DNA of 64,000 nt from positions 1-64,000 of the forward strand of contig CANQDK010000005.1 of NCBI GenBank assembly GCA_947591785.1, in the 5' to 3' direction. Below the pieces are notes generated by a model. The model saw only the letters and a program-made list of their open reading frames with translations. It did not search any database and was not told where the DNA came from. Of the stretch, positions 43,783 through 53,067 are shown one piece after another. This DNA comes from an uncultured Clostridia bacterium. Lineage in GTDB: Bacteria; Bacillota; Clostridia; Christensenellales; UBA1242. The stretch's first letter is position 1. Each line of letters opens with the position of its first letter. Both the position numbers and the translations under genes were made by a program.

Positions 43783-45054
43783 ATGTTTCTTGATAGAATG
43801 AAAATTTCAATAAAAGCGGGGAATGGTGGAAAAGGTTCTACCTCTTTTTTGCGAACAAAATTAAATGCAAATGGTGGCCCAGATGGTGGTGATGGCGGAA
43901 AGGGAGGAGATATTGTTTTTGTTGCTACAGAAAACTTAAACACTCTCTATCCTTTTAGATTTAAGAAAAAATTTATTGCTGAAAATGGTGAAGATGGACA
44001 TCAAAAGAATCAAACAGGAAAAAGCGGTAAAGATGAAATCATTGAAGTCCCTGTTGGAACTGTGTTGATAAATCCAGTCAACAATAAAATTATCGCAGAT
44101 TTAAGTGAAAATGGAATGAAATTTGTTGCACTAAAGGGTGGAGCAGGCGGACACGGAAACGCGTATTATCGTTCATCAATAAAGCAAGCACCAAGTTTTT
44201 CACAAACAGGTGAAGTGACAAATTTGAAAGAGATTATTCTTGAACTAAAAACGATTGCTGATGTGGGACTTGTTGGATTTCCAAATGTTGGAAAGTCAAC
44301 TCTTTTGTCTGTTATTTCAAATGCAAATCCAAAAATTGCAAACTATCCATTCACAACCATTTATCCAAATTTGGGGGTTTGTGAAGTTTTGGGTGAAACG
44401 TTTGTTGTTGCGGATATTCCAGGGCTTATTGAAGGAGCAAGTGAGGGGCTTGGGCTTGGGCATTACTTCTTAAAACATGTTGAGAGAGTTCGACTTATTG
44501 TTCATCTGGTTGATATTTCATCAAGTGAAGGAAGAAAACCTGAAGAGGATTATCGAATCATCAATGATGAACTTGCAAAGTATAATGCTGATTTGTCGAA
44601 AACAAAACAAATTCTTGTTTTTTCAAAATGTGATTTGCTTGAGAAAGACGAACTTGAAAAGAAAATTTCGGAATTTGTTAAAGTAACAAAAGTGAAAGAA
44701 TATATGACAATTTCTTCTTTTTCTAGAGATGGTATTGAAGATTTAAAAAGAAAAATTCTTGAAAATTTAAAGAAGATTCCTAAGAAACCAGCACTTAGAG
44801 TGGAAGATTTTGATTTTGATAGGAAGGATGTTTCAAGTATTGAAATAAACAGACTTGATGACGGAAGTTTTGAACTTTCTGGTGGAAGAATTGAAAATTT
44901 AATTAGGGGAGTTGTCCTTTCAAATGAAGTTTCATTTGCCTATTTTCAAAAAAGACTTAAAGAAATGGGAATAATTGATTTGCTAAAAGAAAAAGGCCTT
45001 AAAAATGGAGACACTGTTGTCATTAAAGACGTTTCTTTTGAATATGTTGAATAA
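43783..45054 (+). CDS. obgE: GTPase ObgE/CgtA
   Basis: A 423-residue Obg GTPase: Gly-rich N-terminal Obg domain (KAGNGGKGSTSFLRTK, GGDGGKGGDIVF), G domain with GFPNVGKSTLLS, YPFTTIYPNLG, DIPGLIEGA and FSKCDL, and the C-terminal OCT domain from about residue 345. It acts in 50S ribosome maturation and stress signalling. Start: ATG 43783 after AAGGGG. Confidence 0.95.
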   Translation: MFLDRMKISIKAGNGGKGSTSFLRTKLNANGGPDGGDGGKGGDIVFVATENLNTLYPFRFKKKFIAENGEDGHQKNQTGKSGKDEIIEVPVGTVLINPVNNKIIADLSENGMKFVALKGGAGGHGNAYYRSSIKQAPSFSQTGEVTNLKEIILELKTIADVGLVGFPNVGKSTLLSVISNANPKIANYPFTTIYPNLGVCEVLGETFVVADIPGLIEGASEGLGLGHYFLKHVERVRLIVHLVDISSSEGRKPEEDYRIINDELAKYNADLSKTKQILVFSKCDLLEKDELEKKISEFVKVTKVKEYMTISSFSRDGIEDLKRKILENLKKIPKKPALRVEDFDFDRKDVSSIEINRLDDGSFELSGGRIENLIRGVVLSNEVSFAYFQKRLKEMGIIDLLKEKGLKNGDTVVIKDVSFEYVE

Positions 45055-45075
45055 AACTTGTGATTTATAACATAA

Positions 45076-45140
45076 TGCATACTACCACAATATTTAGTGT
45101 ATTATATTATTAAAAGTTTGCATACTACCGCAATATTTTG
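45076..45140. repeat. paired half-site element, copy 3 (obgE-yhbY)
   Basis: Two half-sites in direct orientation: TGCATACTACCACAATATTT (45076-45095) and TTGCATACTACCGCAATATTTT (45119-45140). It starts 22 bases after the obgE stop. Confidence 0.7.
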
Positions 45141-45227
45141 ATTTATAAATTTCAATATTATGGTTTAGATTTGTCAAAAAACTATTAAATAATTAAAAAA
45201 ATTTTATATAAATAGGAGAAATTGTTT

Positions 45228-45524
45228 ATGATAACGACAAAACAAAGAGCGTTTTTGCGTGGACTTGGAAATGCACTTGAACCTGTTATGCAAGTTGGAA
45301 AAGAAGGATTAACCGATAATGTTATTGAGAGTGTTAATCTTTTGTTGGAAGCCAGAGAACTTGTCAAAATTAAAGTGCTAAAAAATGCTGATGAAGAATC
45401 TCGCATAATCGCAGAAGAGCTTGCAAGTTCTTTAAATGCTGAAGTTGTGCAGGTTATAGGAAATAATTTGATTTTGTATAAAAAATCTACTCGCAAAAAT
45501 TTTAAGCACATTGAATTGCCATAA
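45228..45524 (+). CDS. yhbY: YhbY/CRM-domain RNA-binding protein
   Basis: A 98-residue CRM-domain protein ([63 protein letters not shown]). It binds pre-50S ribosomal particles and follows obgE as usual in Firmicutes. I choose ATG 45228, nine bases after AGGAG; TTG 45222 is only three bases from it. Confidence 0.92.
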   Translation: MITTKQRAFLRGLGNALEPVMQVGKEGLTDNVIESVNLLLEARELVKIKVLKNADEESRIIAEELASSLNAEVVQVIGNNLILYKKSTRKNFKHIELP

Positions 45525-45551
45525 AATTGCTTTTTATTAAATTTCCAATTT

Positions 45552-45575
45552 GAAATGTTTAAAGCATTTCTTTTT
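45552..45575 (+). terminator. terminator of obgE-yhbY unit
   Basis: GAAATG (45552-45557) pairs with CATTTC (45565-45570), followed by TTTTT. It overlaps the 3' end of the convergent gene. Confidence 0.6.
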
Positions 45576-46371
45576 CATTTTTTATATTGAAATATGGGTT
45601 GAATTGAGATACGATTGCACAAACAACAAGAAGTGATGCAATTATACAATAATAGATGTTAATTCTGACAAACAAACCACTTAAAATTAAGACAAAAGCT
45701 GAAAAAAGATAGCCTTTTGTGCGGTTTTTGTTCAAAGAATATGCAATAAAATCCTTGAATGCAAGCGAGTGTTTTGTGTTATATTTTTGCGTTATTTCTG
45801 GAAAACAATCATAATATTTGAAAAGTTTTTTATATGTTTCATAGGTGTCAAGAATGATGATTTTTTCTTGAAAATTTTGGCAAAAAACAGACACATCTTT
45901 ATCACTTATTTCTTTGCAACAAATCACAATCTTTGTTGCTTTTTCTTTCTTAACTTTATTATAAATTTCCATAAGTCTTGCAACAGTCATCTTTTGAAAA
46001 GACATATCTGCAAACAAGACTGTTTTTACATTTTCTTGCTCGTGAGAAATCACAAGATAGTCCTTGTGTTTTATAATGTTTTCGTGTTTTTTATGTGCAA
46101 GTTTAGCAAAAAAATCTATGGGCTTATCATTACATGAAAGAGAAAGAAACATATTTTCAGCATCTTCTTTTTCTTTTAATTTTAAAGTGTTTTTCTGTCT
46201 TTTTTTTCTTGTTATTAGTAGAATTGTTATATAGATTATTGCACTTAAAGATAGACTTATAAGAATTGCAAGCCATAACTTATGGAAAAAATATTTTGAC
46301 CAAACAAATGAAATAAGAAAAATTAACAAAAATTTTAAAACTTCTTGAAGATAGAAATTAATTTTTTTCAT
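45559..46371 (-). CDS. membrane protein with two N-terminal and two C-terminal helices, unknown
   Basis: A 270-residue protein: two helices near residues 8-55, a basic linker, a soluble domain (about 65-205, with VKTVLFADMSFQKMTVARLMEIYNKVKK and ATKIVICCKEI), then two helices (GYLFSAFVLILSGLFVRINI and YYCIIASLLVVCAIVSQF). The soluble part weakly resembles membrane-tethered restriction-endonuclease-like proteins, but I see no clear PD-(D/E)xK residues. It lies between yhbY and rsfS on the opposite strand. Confidence 0.55.
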   Translation of the reverse strand: MKKINFYLQEVLKFLLIFLISFVWSKYFFHKLWLAILISLSLSAIIYITILLITRKKRQKNTLKLKEKEDAENMFLSLSCNDKPIDFFAKLAHKKHENIIKHKDYLVISHEQENVKTVLFADMSFQKMTVARLMEIYNKVKKEKATKIVICCKEISDKDVSVFCQNFQEKIIILDTYETYKKLFKYYDCFPEITQKYNTKHSLAFKDFIAYSLNKNRTKGYLFSAFVLILSGLFVRINIYYCIIASLLVVCAIVSQFNPYFNIKNEKEML

Positions 46372-46533
46372 AAATCAATCTTTGACAATTTTGGTTTTTA
46401 TATACATAATGAATTATTGAAAATTAGTAAGAATACAAGTTAATTGTTTTATTATTAAAATTAAAATATATTTAAACTAAACAATAATTAAGTTAAGCAA
46501 TAATTAAACTAAAACATAATCCTATTAAAATGT

Positions 46534-46562
46534 TTGACAAATTAAAAAAAAGTTGATAATAT
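46534..46562 (+). promoter_or_regulatory. rsfS promoter, leaderless geometry
   Basis: TTGACA (46534-46539), 17-base spacer, TAATAT (46557-46562). The ATG at 46569 is exactly six bases past the -10 box, so +1 should be at or beside its A. Confidence 0.8.
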
Positions 46563-46568
46563 ATTAAT

Positions 46569-46880
46569 ATGAATCTTAAAGAATTTGTTACATTACTGCA
46601 AGACAACAAAATGAAAAACATTTCTGTTTATGACCTTTCCGAAATGGGAGAGGAGAAGTTTGTTGTGCTTTGCACGTCCAATAAAGTGACTGACAGCAAA
46701 AAAGTTGCAGATGTAATTGCAGAGAAATATGGATACCAAGACAAAATCGAAGGCTATTTCAAAGGTGAATGGATTGTTTTTGATTTTCAAAACCTAACTC
46801 TTCATATATTCTTACCAAAAGTTCGTGAAAAATATAATCTTGATAAAATGTATAAACCAAAGAAAATCACCATTAAATGA
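46569..46880 (+). CDS. rsfS: ribosome silencing factor RsfS
   Basis: A 103-residue RsfS/Iojap protein: KNISVYDLSEMGEEKFVVLCTSNKVTDSKKVADVIAEK, EGYFKGEWIVFDFQNLTLHIFLPKVREKYNLDKMY. It binds ribosomal protein uL14 and blocks subunit joining in starvation. There is no ribosome binding site: a strong promoter ends six bases before ATG 46569. A terminator follows. Confidence 0.92.
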   Translation: MNLKEFVTLLQDNKMKNISVYDLSEMGEEKFVVLCTSNKVTDSKKVADVIAEKYGYQDKIEGYFKGEWIVFDFQNLTLHIFLPKVREKYNLDKMYKPKKITIK

Positions 46881-46921
46881 TTCTCTTAAATTCTAATTAA
46901 AAATCCACAATTACTTGTTTT

Positions 46922-46946
46922 AAGGAGATGTTTGACTCTCCTTTTC
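46922..46946 (+). terminator. rsfS terminator
   Basis: AAGGAGA (46922-46928) pairs with TCTCCTT (46937-46943), eight-base loop, then TTTTCT with further T. Confidence 0.85.
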
Positions 46947-47258
46947 TATTGTTTTATAATTCTTGTTTTTAGTTGTTTTACTTTTTTGTTTTTAATTGTT
47001 ATCTATTTATTTTTTTTATTATATTGAGGAATATCTCCAACAATTTAAGACTTTCAACGAAAAGAAGAAAACTTTTTCCCTAAGATATTTTCAACAACCA
47101 ACACTTTCTGTGATGCTGTCAATTGTTTGAGAAAATGACAAAACCTTTTTTTATTAATTTAAGTGCTTGTTTTCAATATTAGGACTCAAAATAATGAGAT
47201 AGCAAAAACCCTTTATATTATTATTCTTAATTTTATTTAACAAACTTGTAAAATTGTT
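46947..47258. other. gene-free stretch with permease relic
   Basis: rsfS ends at 46880 and the phosphatase starts at 47350. Apart from the rsfS terminator, the permease fragment and the promoter at 47259, no feature was recognised. Confidence 0.5.
47045..47085 (-). pseudogene. fragment copy of the 3' end of the ABC permease gene
   Basis: Bases 47045-47083 match 16602-16640 (the last codons of the ABC permease, read on the minus strand) at 37 of 39 positions. On the minus strand the copy encodes LGKKFSSFR followed by TGA, against LEKKFSSFR in the intact gene. The surrounding 400 bases (46947-47258) hold no other recognisable gene. It is probably the relic of a second transporter or of a local rearrangement. 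Confidence 0.6.
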
Positions 47259-47286
47259 TTGATTTTTTTTCGATTTGGTTTACAAT
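47259..47286 (+). promoter_or_regulatory. promoter of phosphatase-rpiB operon
   Basis: TTGATT (47259-47264), 16-base spacer, TACAAT (47281-47286). The gene starts at 47350 after AAAGGTG. Confidence 0.5.
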
Positions 47287-47349
47287 AAGCATATTAGGAC
47301 AAAAATTTTTACTAGTATAGAAAACCTATTTTATTTGAAAGGTGTGTCT

Positions 47350-47778
47350 ATGATTGAAATATGTTTTGTTTGCACTGGAAACACTTGTCGTTCTATTATG
47401 GCAGAGCGTATCGCAAAAAAAATGGCGAAACAACGAAAAATTAAAGATGTAAAATTTTCTTCAGCAGGAATTTATGCAAATGGCGAAAATATTTCTCAAA
47501 ACGCATCTCTTGTTCTAAAAAAATTGGGCTATGATGGGCGTGCAAGAAAGAGTGTTAAACTGAAAAAAATTAAACCTGAAACAATTTATATCGCTGTTAC
47601 AAATGAGCATAAACGCTTCATTGACTCGAAAAAAGTTCTAAGCTTTGAAGATTTTGCAGGTGTTGTTGGTGATCCTTATGGACAAAGTTTGGAAATTTAC
47701 GAAAAATCAGCACATCAAATTGAAAAAAATGTTGAAATGTTGTTGGATAAAATTAATCTTTTGAGAGGTGTTAAATGA
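47350..47778 (+). CDS. low-molecular-weight protein-tyrosine phosphatase
   Basis: A 142-residue enzyme with the CX5R loop VCTGNTCRS near residue 7 and the acid loop DPYGQSLEIYE near residue 120. It removes phosphate from Tyr or Arg side chains; relatives such as YwlE act on protein arginine phosphate. ATG 47350 follows AAAGGTG; an earlier in-frame start at 47275 would add 25 unlike residues. It overlaps rpiB by four bases (ATGA). Confidence 0.88.
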   Translation: MIEICFVCTGNTCRSIMAERIAKKMAKQRKIKDVKFSSAGIYANGENISQNASLVLKKLGYDGRARKSVKLKKIKPETIYIAVTNEHKRFIDSKKVLSFEDFAGVVGDPYGQSLEIYEKSAHQIEKNVEMLLDKINLLRGVK

Positions 47779-48209
47779 TTATAATGGCAAGTGATCATAG
47801 GGGATTCACTATGAAGGAAGATTTAAAGACTTTCTTTAATAAAGAAAATATCATCACTATTGATGTTGGAACTTACAGCAAAGAACCTGTTGACTATCCT
47901 GATTTTGCAAAACTTGGTGTGGAAAAAGTTCTGGCAGATAAGAATAATATCGGAATTTTTATTTGTGGTATGGGCAACGGAATGAGTATGGCAGCAAACA
48001 GAAACCCTAAAATTCGTGCAGCATTGTGTGTTAATCCTAAAATGGCAATATTTGCAAGAAAAGATAATGATGCAAATGTTTTATGCTTGCCAGCTTTTTT
48101 AAGAAAGAAAAAAGCAATTTCTATTGTTAAGGCTTTTTTAACAACAAATTTTGAGGGAGGCAGGCACGCTCGAAGAATTAAGAAGATTTCTGGAGGTGCG
48201 GATAAGTGA
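47775..48209 (+). CDS. rpiB: ribose 5-phosphate isomerase B
   Basis: A 144-residue RpiB/LacAB-family isomerase: IMASDHRGFTMKEDLK, DYPDFAKLGVE, GIFICGMGNGMSMAANRNPKIRAALC. It interconverts ribulose 5-phosphate and ribose 5-phosphate. Related sugar isomerases cannot be excluded. It overlaps both neighbours by four bases. Confidence 0.88.
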   Translation: MIIMASDHRGFTMKEDLKTFFNKENIITIDVGTYSKEPVDYPDFAKLGVEKVLADKNNIGIFICGMGNGMSMAANRNPKIRAALCVNPKMAIFARKDNDANVLCLPAFLRKKKAISIVKAFLTTNFEGGRHARRIKKISGGADK

Positions 48210-48973
48210 TAAACATCATTGTTCCAATTGTTGAATCACCTGAAAAATATGTCGAATTCCTTAAAAGAATTAACACAAAAGACATCAAAATTTTTGTCGG
48301 AATAAGAGAAAATCTTATAAACAATTTTAAAATTTCATCGAAACAAATTGAAATCCATAAATTTGCTAGTAACTCAAATCTTGAAGAAATCCTTAATTCA
48401 ATGCATTCATGCAAAATGCAAAAAGGCAGGATTTTGATTGTTAGGCGTCCTCTTAGCAATGCGGAATTTGAAAAATTGACAAATTCAACAAAAGACATTT
48501 CAACTTTGAAAGCAAAACACAATAAGTTTGTCATGGCAATAAAAAATTTTGCAAAGAAAATTGTTAAAAGATTTTTCTCTTTCACATTTTTTGAGGATAT
48601 TTCGGCAATATGCTATAACGAAAATTTGTTTGAACTTATATCTGTTTGCACAAACTTGTCAATGACAAGCAGATTGAATAGATATATTGGAATCTCAATT
48701 GAAGAATTTGAAACTGAAACAAAACAAGTGAAAAAACAATATTCAAGATGGAAAAACGCCTTGCTGTTTATGTTGAGTTGTTTGCTTTTTATGGGAAGTG
48801 TGGCAGGTGGAGTTTTGATTTGCATTTTCACACCTTTAAGAGCATTCACAATTATAGCTGTTGTTTTTTGGATAGTTTTAGCATTGTTCTTATGGTTTAT
48901 TGCACTTCTTAATTTTATTAGAACTATTGTTGTTGGAAATCTTAGATATGGCAGGGTGAGTGAGATTATTTAA
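48206..48973 (+). CDS. membrane protein with degenerate glycosyltransferase-like N-terminus, unknown
   Basis: A 255-residue protein starting with GTG (48206) behind GGAGGTG and overlapping the rpiB stop. The N-terminal 160 residues open like a GT2 domain (INIIVPIVESPEKYVEFLKRI) but no DxD motif is seen. Two C-terminal helices follow (LLFMLSCLLFMGSVAGGVLI and IIAVVFWIVLALFLWFIALL). Function unknown. It is translationally coupled to rpiB. Confidence 0.6.
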   Translation: MINIIVPIVESPEKYVEFLKRINTKDIKIFVGIRENLINNFKISSKQIEIHKFASNSNLEEILNSMHSCKMQKGRILIVRRPLSNAEFEKLTNSTKDISTLKAKHNKFVMAIKNFAKKIVKRFFSFTFFEDISAICYNENLFELISVCTNLSMTSRLNRYIGISIEEFETETKQVKKQYSRWKNALLFMLSCLLFMGSVAGGVLICIFTPLRAFTIIAVVFWIVLALFLWFIALLNFIRTIVVGNLRYGRVSEII

Positions 48974-49037
48974 TAAGCAAAAATAGTAGGTCATTTCTGC
49001 ATCTGTATGTTGAATGTTAAAACCAAATTACTGTTAA

Positions 49038-50096
<1,059 letters not shown>

Positions 50097-50262
50097 TTTA
50101 CTTCTAAAGTAATTTGATGTTATGTGTAAAATATGGTTTAATCATTTTTAAATCTATAACAAAAAATTAAGTATATTTGAACAAAAATATGTTAAGTCAT
50201 GAAAATTATATTTTTTAAGAAATAACATATTTAAAGATGAAAATTTAGGAGAGTAACAACTC

Positions 50263-51210
50263 ATGAAGAGTGAGCTTAACAAAGAACTAATTGAAGGTTT
50301 GAGCGAAAGTGCTAATCAAAAGTTTATAGACAGTGTGAATGAACTTGTCTATAATCTTGTTTCAACTGCAGTTGAAAATGTTTCTTTAAAATCTCCTTTT
50401 GTTGTTCTTGACAAGTGTGTGCTTTTGTCTGTGAATGAAGTTTACACAGGGGCCTTCACTCAACTTTCAACTTTTGATTACTTTCTTGGAATAGATAATC
50501 CTCAAATTGAAATGAACACAAAACTTAGAAAAAACTTTTGGAAATTTGTTTGGAGAGAGTTTCGTGCTTCATGGAGATTAGGGCGTAAGAAATATAAGAA
50601 AAAGAAAAAAGAAGAAATCCATGAGGTTTCAGTTGGAAAATATCAACTCAGTGATTTTAGGCATGACATTGTTGAAAAATTGTCGGAACTATTGACAAGC
50701 AGTTCTATTATTTATGAATATAATCGAAGTATTTCTATTGTTGGGAAAGATGATTTTGGAACAAATGTTCGAGTTAATTTGTATATATGTGCATACGACA
50801 TGCATAGTGGCGATTTTAAGTTGTACACAAACTCTAGAAACAAATTTAAAATAGTGAATTTTGGTGATAGATTTGATAATTTGGAGTATAAAAAGGCCGT
50901 TTGTGGTGATGTTTATACAAAGATGTTGAGAGTCTTTAATTCAATCTACTCGAAGAAATATAACAAGATTCCAAATCAGGTTTTGCTTGAAAGTTTGTTA
51001 TTCAATTGTCCTAACATACTTTTTGATAAGAATGATATTTACAAAACCTTTGTTAATGTTGCAAACTATATTCGTTTTAAACAACCAAATTCTTTTGTTT
51101 CAATCAGTGACACAAGTAAGTCTGTTTTTGAAGATGGACTTATTGTTAATACTGGTAAACAAGTTGAATTTGGGAAAATAATTAATATGCTTGACGAATA
51201 TAAATATTAA
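50263..51210 (+). CDS. conserved-type protein of unknown function, possible nucleotidyltransferase-like fold
   Basis: A 315-residue soluble protein: helical N-terminus, VNEVYTGAFTQLSTFDYFLGIDNPQIEMN (about residues 64-92), a very basic loop (RLGRKKYKKKKKEE), a beta-rich middle (GKDDFGTNVRVNLYI) and a C-terminal NKIPNQVLLESLLFNCP...IYKTFVNVANYIRFKQP region. The latter two segments recall OAS/CD-NTase-type nucleotidyltransferases, but I do not see the paired metal-binding acids in place. No effector gene is near. I believe close relatives occur in Clostridia; function is unknown. Start: ATG 50263 after AGGAG. Confidence 0.6.
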   Translation: MKSELNKELIEGLSESANQKFIDSVNELVYNLVSTAVENVSLKSPFVVLDKCVLLSVNEVYTGAFTQLSTFDYFLGIDNPQIEMNTKLRKNFWKFVWREFRASWRLGRKKYKKKKKEEIHEVSVGKYQLSDFRHDIVEKLSELLTSSSIIYEYNRSISIVGKDDFGTNVRVNLYICAYDMHSGDFKLYTNSRNKFKIVNFGDRFDNLEYKKAVCGDVYTKMLRVFNSIYSKKYNKIPNQVLLESLLFNCPNILFDKNDIYKTFVNVANYIRFKQPNSFVSISDTSKSVFEDGLIVNTGKQVEFGKIINMLDEYKY

Positions 51211-51344
51211 AATTTCTCTCTAAATTAGAAATGTTTTGTTGTTTTTGAGTGTTTTAAAACTTATTCTTAGCATAAAATCTATGCTATATGTTATTTTATG
51301 TATAATTTTTCTCTTTTTACTCATCATAAGTTTAGGGAGGAAAA

Positions 51345-51539
51345 ATGAAAGAAGTTTTTATGATTGTAGGGTTTGGTGCAGGGCTAATTACAGGTATGCT
51401 GCTCTATAAGCATTGTGATGATGCAAAAAAAATTGTCAACAAGGGTGAAAAGGCTGTAAAACAAGAAGTTGAAAATCTAAAATCTTCTGTTAAGAAAGAA
51501 ATTAAACCTAAGAAACAAGAAAAATCTGCATCAAAATAA
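51345..51539 (+). CDS. YtxH-like small membrane protein
   Basis: A 64-residue protein with one N-terminal membrane helix (FMIVGFGAGLITGMLLYK) and a Lys/Glu-rich helical tail, like YtxH-domain proteins. Function unknown. Strong ribosome binding site AGGGAGG before ATG 51345. Confidence 0.7.
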   Translation: MKEVFMIVGFGAGLITGMLLYKHCDDAKKIVNKGEKAVKQEVENLKSSVKKEIKPKKQEKSASK

Positions 51540-51554
51540 AACCTAACAAACAAA

Positions 51555-51578
51555 AAACACCTGAAAAGGTGTTTTTTT
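51555..51578 (+). terminator. terminator after YtxH-like gene
   Basis: AAACACCT pairs with AGGTGTTT across a short A-rich loop and is followed by a T run. Confidence 0.85.
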
Positions 51579-51763
51579 ATATTTTAAAGACTTTTAAATT
51601 GTATTTTTTATACTTTAAAGATTCTTACATTGATTCTTATATTAGTTACTTTAATATTTATACATTTATTTATTAATTTAAAGTTAAAGGATTCTTACAT
51701 TTTCTTATTTTGATAGTTTTAAAGCATTTTTATATTGCTATTTTATTATTCTTAACATTTTCA

Positions 51764-52669
51764 TTATTTCTTTATTTTTTTACCACATAGTGGACAATAA
51801 CGTTGCTCTGGAAGGACATCTGCTCCGCAGTTTGAACATTTAAAATAGTTTTTTTCAAACGGGTTATCAAAGTTTGTTTCTTGTGATGTTGTTTGGGATA
51901 ATTCTTTCTTTGGTGGTGGGTTATTATTTGAAAATTCTTTACCATTTTGCTTTTCTGCGTTATAGTTTTTCTTAACTTTAATGTGAAGAAAGATATAAAT
52001 TACGATTATACTTAAAAAACATGTTGCAGTTACAATAAACAGAATGTTTCGGATTGTGACATTTTTTCTAGCAACAATCCATTCTCCATCTTGGGTGAGA
52101 GGCATATCTTTATAATCCATTGGGATAGAGTCTGTTTCTGTTGTTACTTCTGAAGAATTCACGGCAACAGAAATATGCTCATCAACTCGGGGAACGGTTG
52201 TTAGAGTGTAAACTGAAAAGGAATATCCTTCCAATTTTCCACTGCCATCATCGGTGTCAAGTTCGTAAATTATATAATACTTTCCACATTCCTCATTTAA
52301 AGCAAAATCTTTGACAACGGCTTCTCTAATAAGATTCTTGTCAGGATTATTTTCGGCATAAGAAATCATATCTTGATAATACATGTAATCTTGTTCTATT
52401 TTGCTAAGGTTTAAAGAGAGAGTAAGAAAAAGTATTGCGAAGAAAAGAGTGAAGATTGCAATAATAAATAGGAAAGAACATAGTATGCTTGCCCATTTAT
52501 ATTTTTGGGGAACACTTGTTCTTATTCCACGACTGATAAATATAGTTGAGAAGAAGGGAAATCCAATATACCTGCTGTGTGAACTGACTCTGTTTGAAGA
52601 GGTTTTTACATGAGATGCTCCACCACTTCTGTGACTTCCAGAACTTCCAAAATGACTTCCTGATGGCAT
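51764..52669 (-). CDS. membrane protein with C-terminal zinc ribbon, unknown
   Basis: A 301-residue protein with a Ser/Gly/His-rich N-terminus (GSHFGSSGSHRSGG), two membrane helices (about residues 55-85 and 205-230) around a soluble domain with YYIIYELDTDDGSGKLEGYSFSVYTL, and a C-terminal zinc ribbon (CSNCGADVLPEQRYCPLCG). This layout is common in Firmicutes membrane proteins of unknown function. Confidence 0.65.
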   Translation of the reverse strand: MPSGSHFGSSGSHRSGGASHVKTSSNRVSSHSRYIGFPFFSTIFISRGIRTSVPQKYKWASILCSFLFIIAIFTLFFAILFLTLSLNLSKIEQDYMYYQDMISYAENNPDKNLIREAVVKDFALNEECGKYYIIYELDTDDGSGKLEGYSFSVYTLTTVPRVDEHISVAVNSSEVTTETDSIPMDYKDMPLTQDGEWIVARKNVTIRNILFIVTATCFLSIIVIYIFLHIKVKKNYNAEKQNGKEFSNNNPPPKKELSQTTSQETNFDNPFEKNYFKCSNCGADVLPEQRYCPLCGKKIKK

Positions 52670-52985
52670 AGGCTTTTCTCCATTTATTTTTTATATATTT
52701 TTTGTTCATTAAAATTATATAATAATGAAGATATGAATGTCAAATAAAATAAAAAGTTCTATTTATAAATGTCAAATAAAAAGAAAAAATCAATTAAAGT
52801 GTTGTAAATAAATATAATTATAAAATTTAAAATGGAATATGTTGTGTATTATGCAACATTCTACACTTAATCTTGTGGTGATATGCATATATAGATTTCT
52901 TGTTTATAAATACAAGTTTCATAAAGTTATTTTTAGCGAATTTTATTATTCGACAAAATAAGACATGAAATTATGTCAAATATGC
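52670..52985. other. gene-free stretch between divergent genes
   Basis: The interval between the minus-strand zinc-ribbon gene and tig (398 bases in all) contains half-site element copy 4 (52842-52890) and the tig promoter. The rest is plain AT-rich sequence. Confidence 0.5.
52842..52890. repeat. paired half-site element, copy 4 (before tig)
   Basis: TTGTGTATTATGCAA (52842-52856) and TTGTGGTGATATGCATAT (52873-52890) in direct orientation. This is the only copy not directly after a stop codon. Confidence 0.7.
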
Positions 52986-53014
52986 TTGCTTTTTTTATCT
53001 TTGTATGATAGAAT
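52986..53014 (+). promoter_or_regulatory. tig promoter
   Basis: TTGCTT (52986-52991), 17-base spacer, TAGAAT (53009-53014), upstream of CGGAGG and ATG 53068. Confidence 0.65.
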
Positions 53015-53067
53015 TTATAAGATTTTATTATTAAATCGACATTTTCTATGATACACGGAGGAATTTT

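Noticed and set aside
50263..51210. CBASS-type antiphage cyclase
   Set aside because: No effector, Cap2/Cap3 or phospholipase gene is adjacent, and metal-binding acids are not evident.
51268..51286. Small inverted repeat TAGCATA/TATGCTA before the YtxH-like gene
   Set aside because: Seven-base arms in AT-rich DNA with no T run; could be chance, too little to call an operator or terminator.
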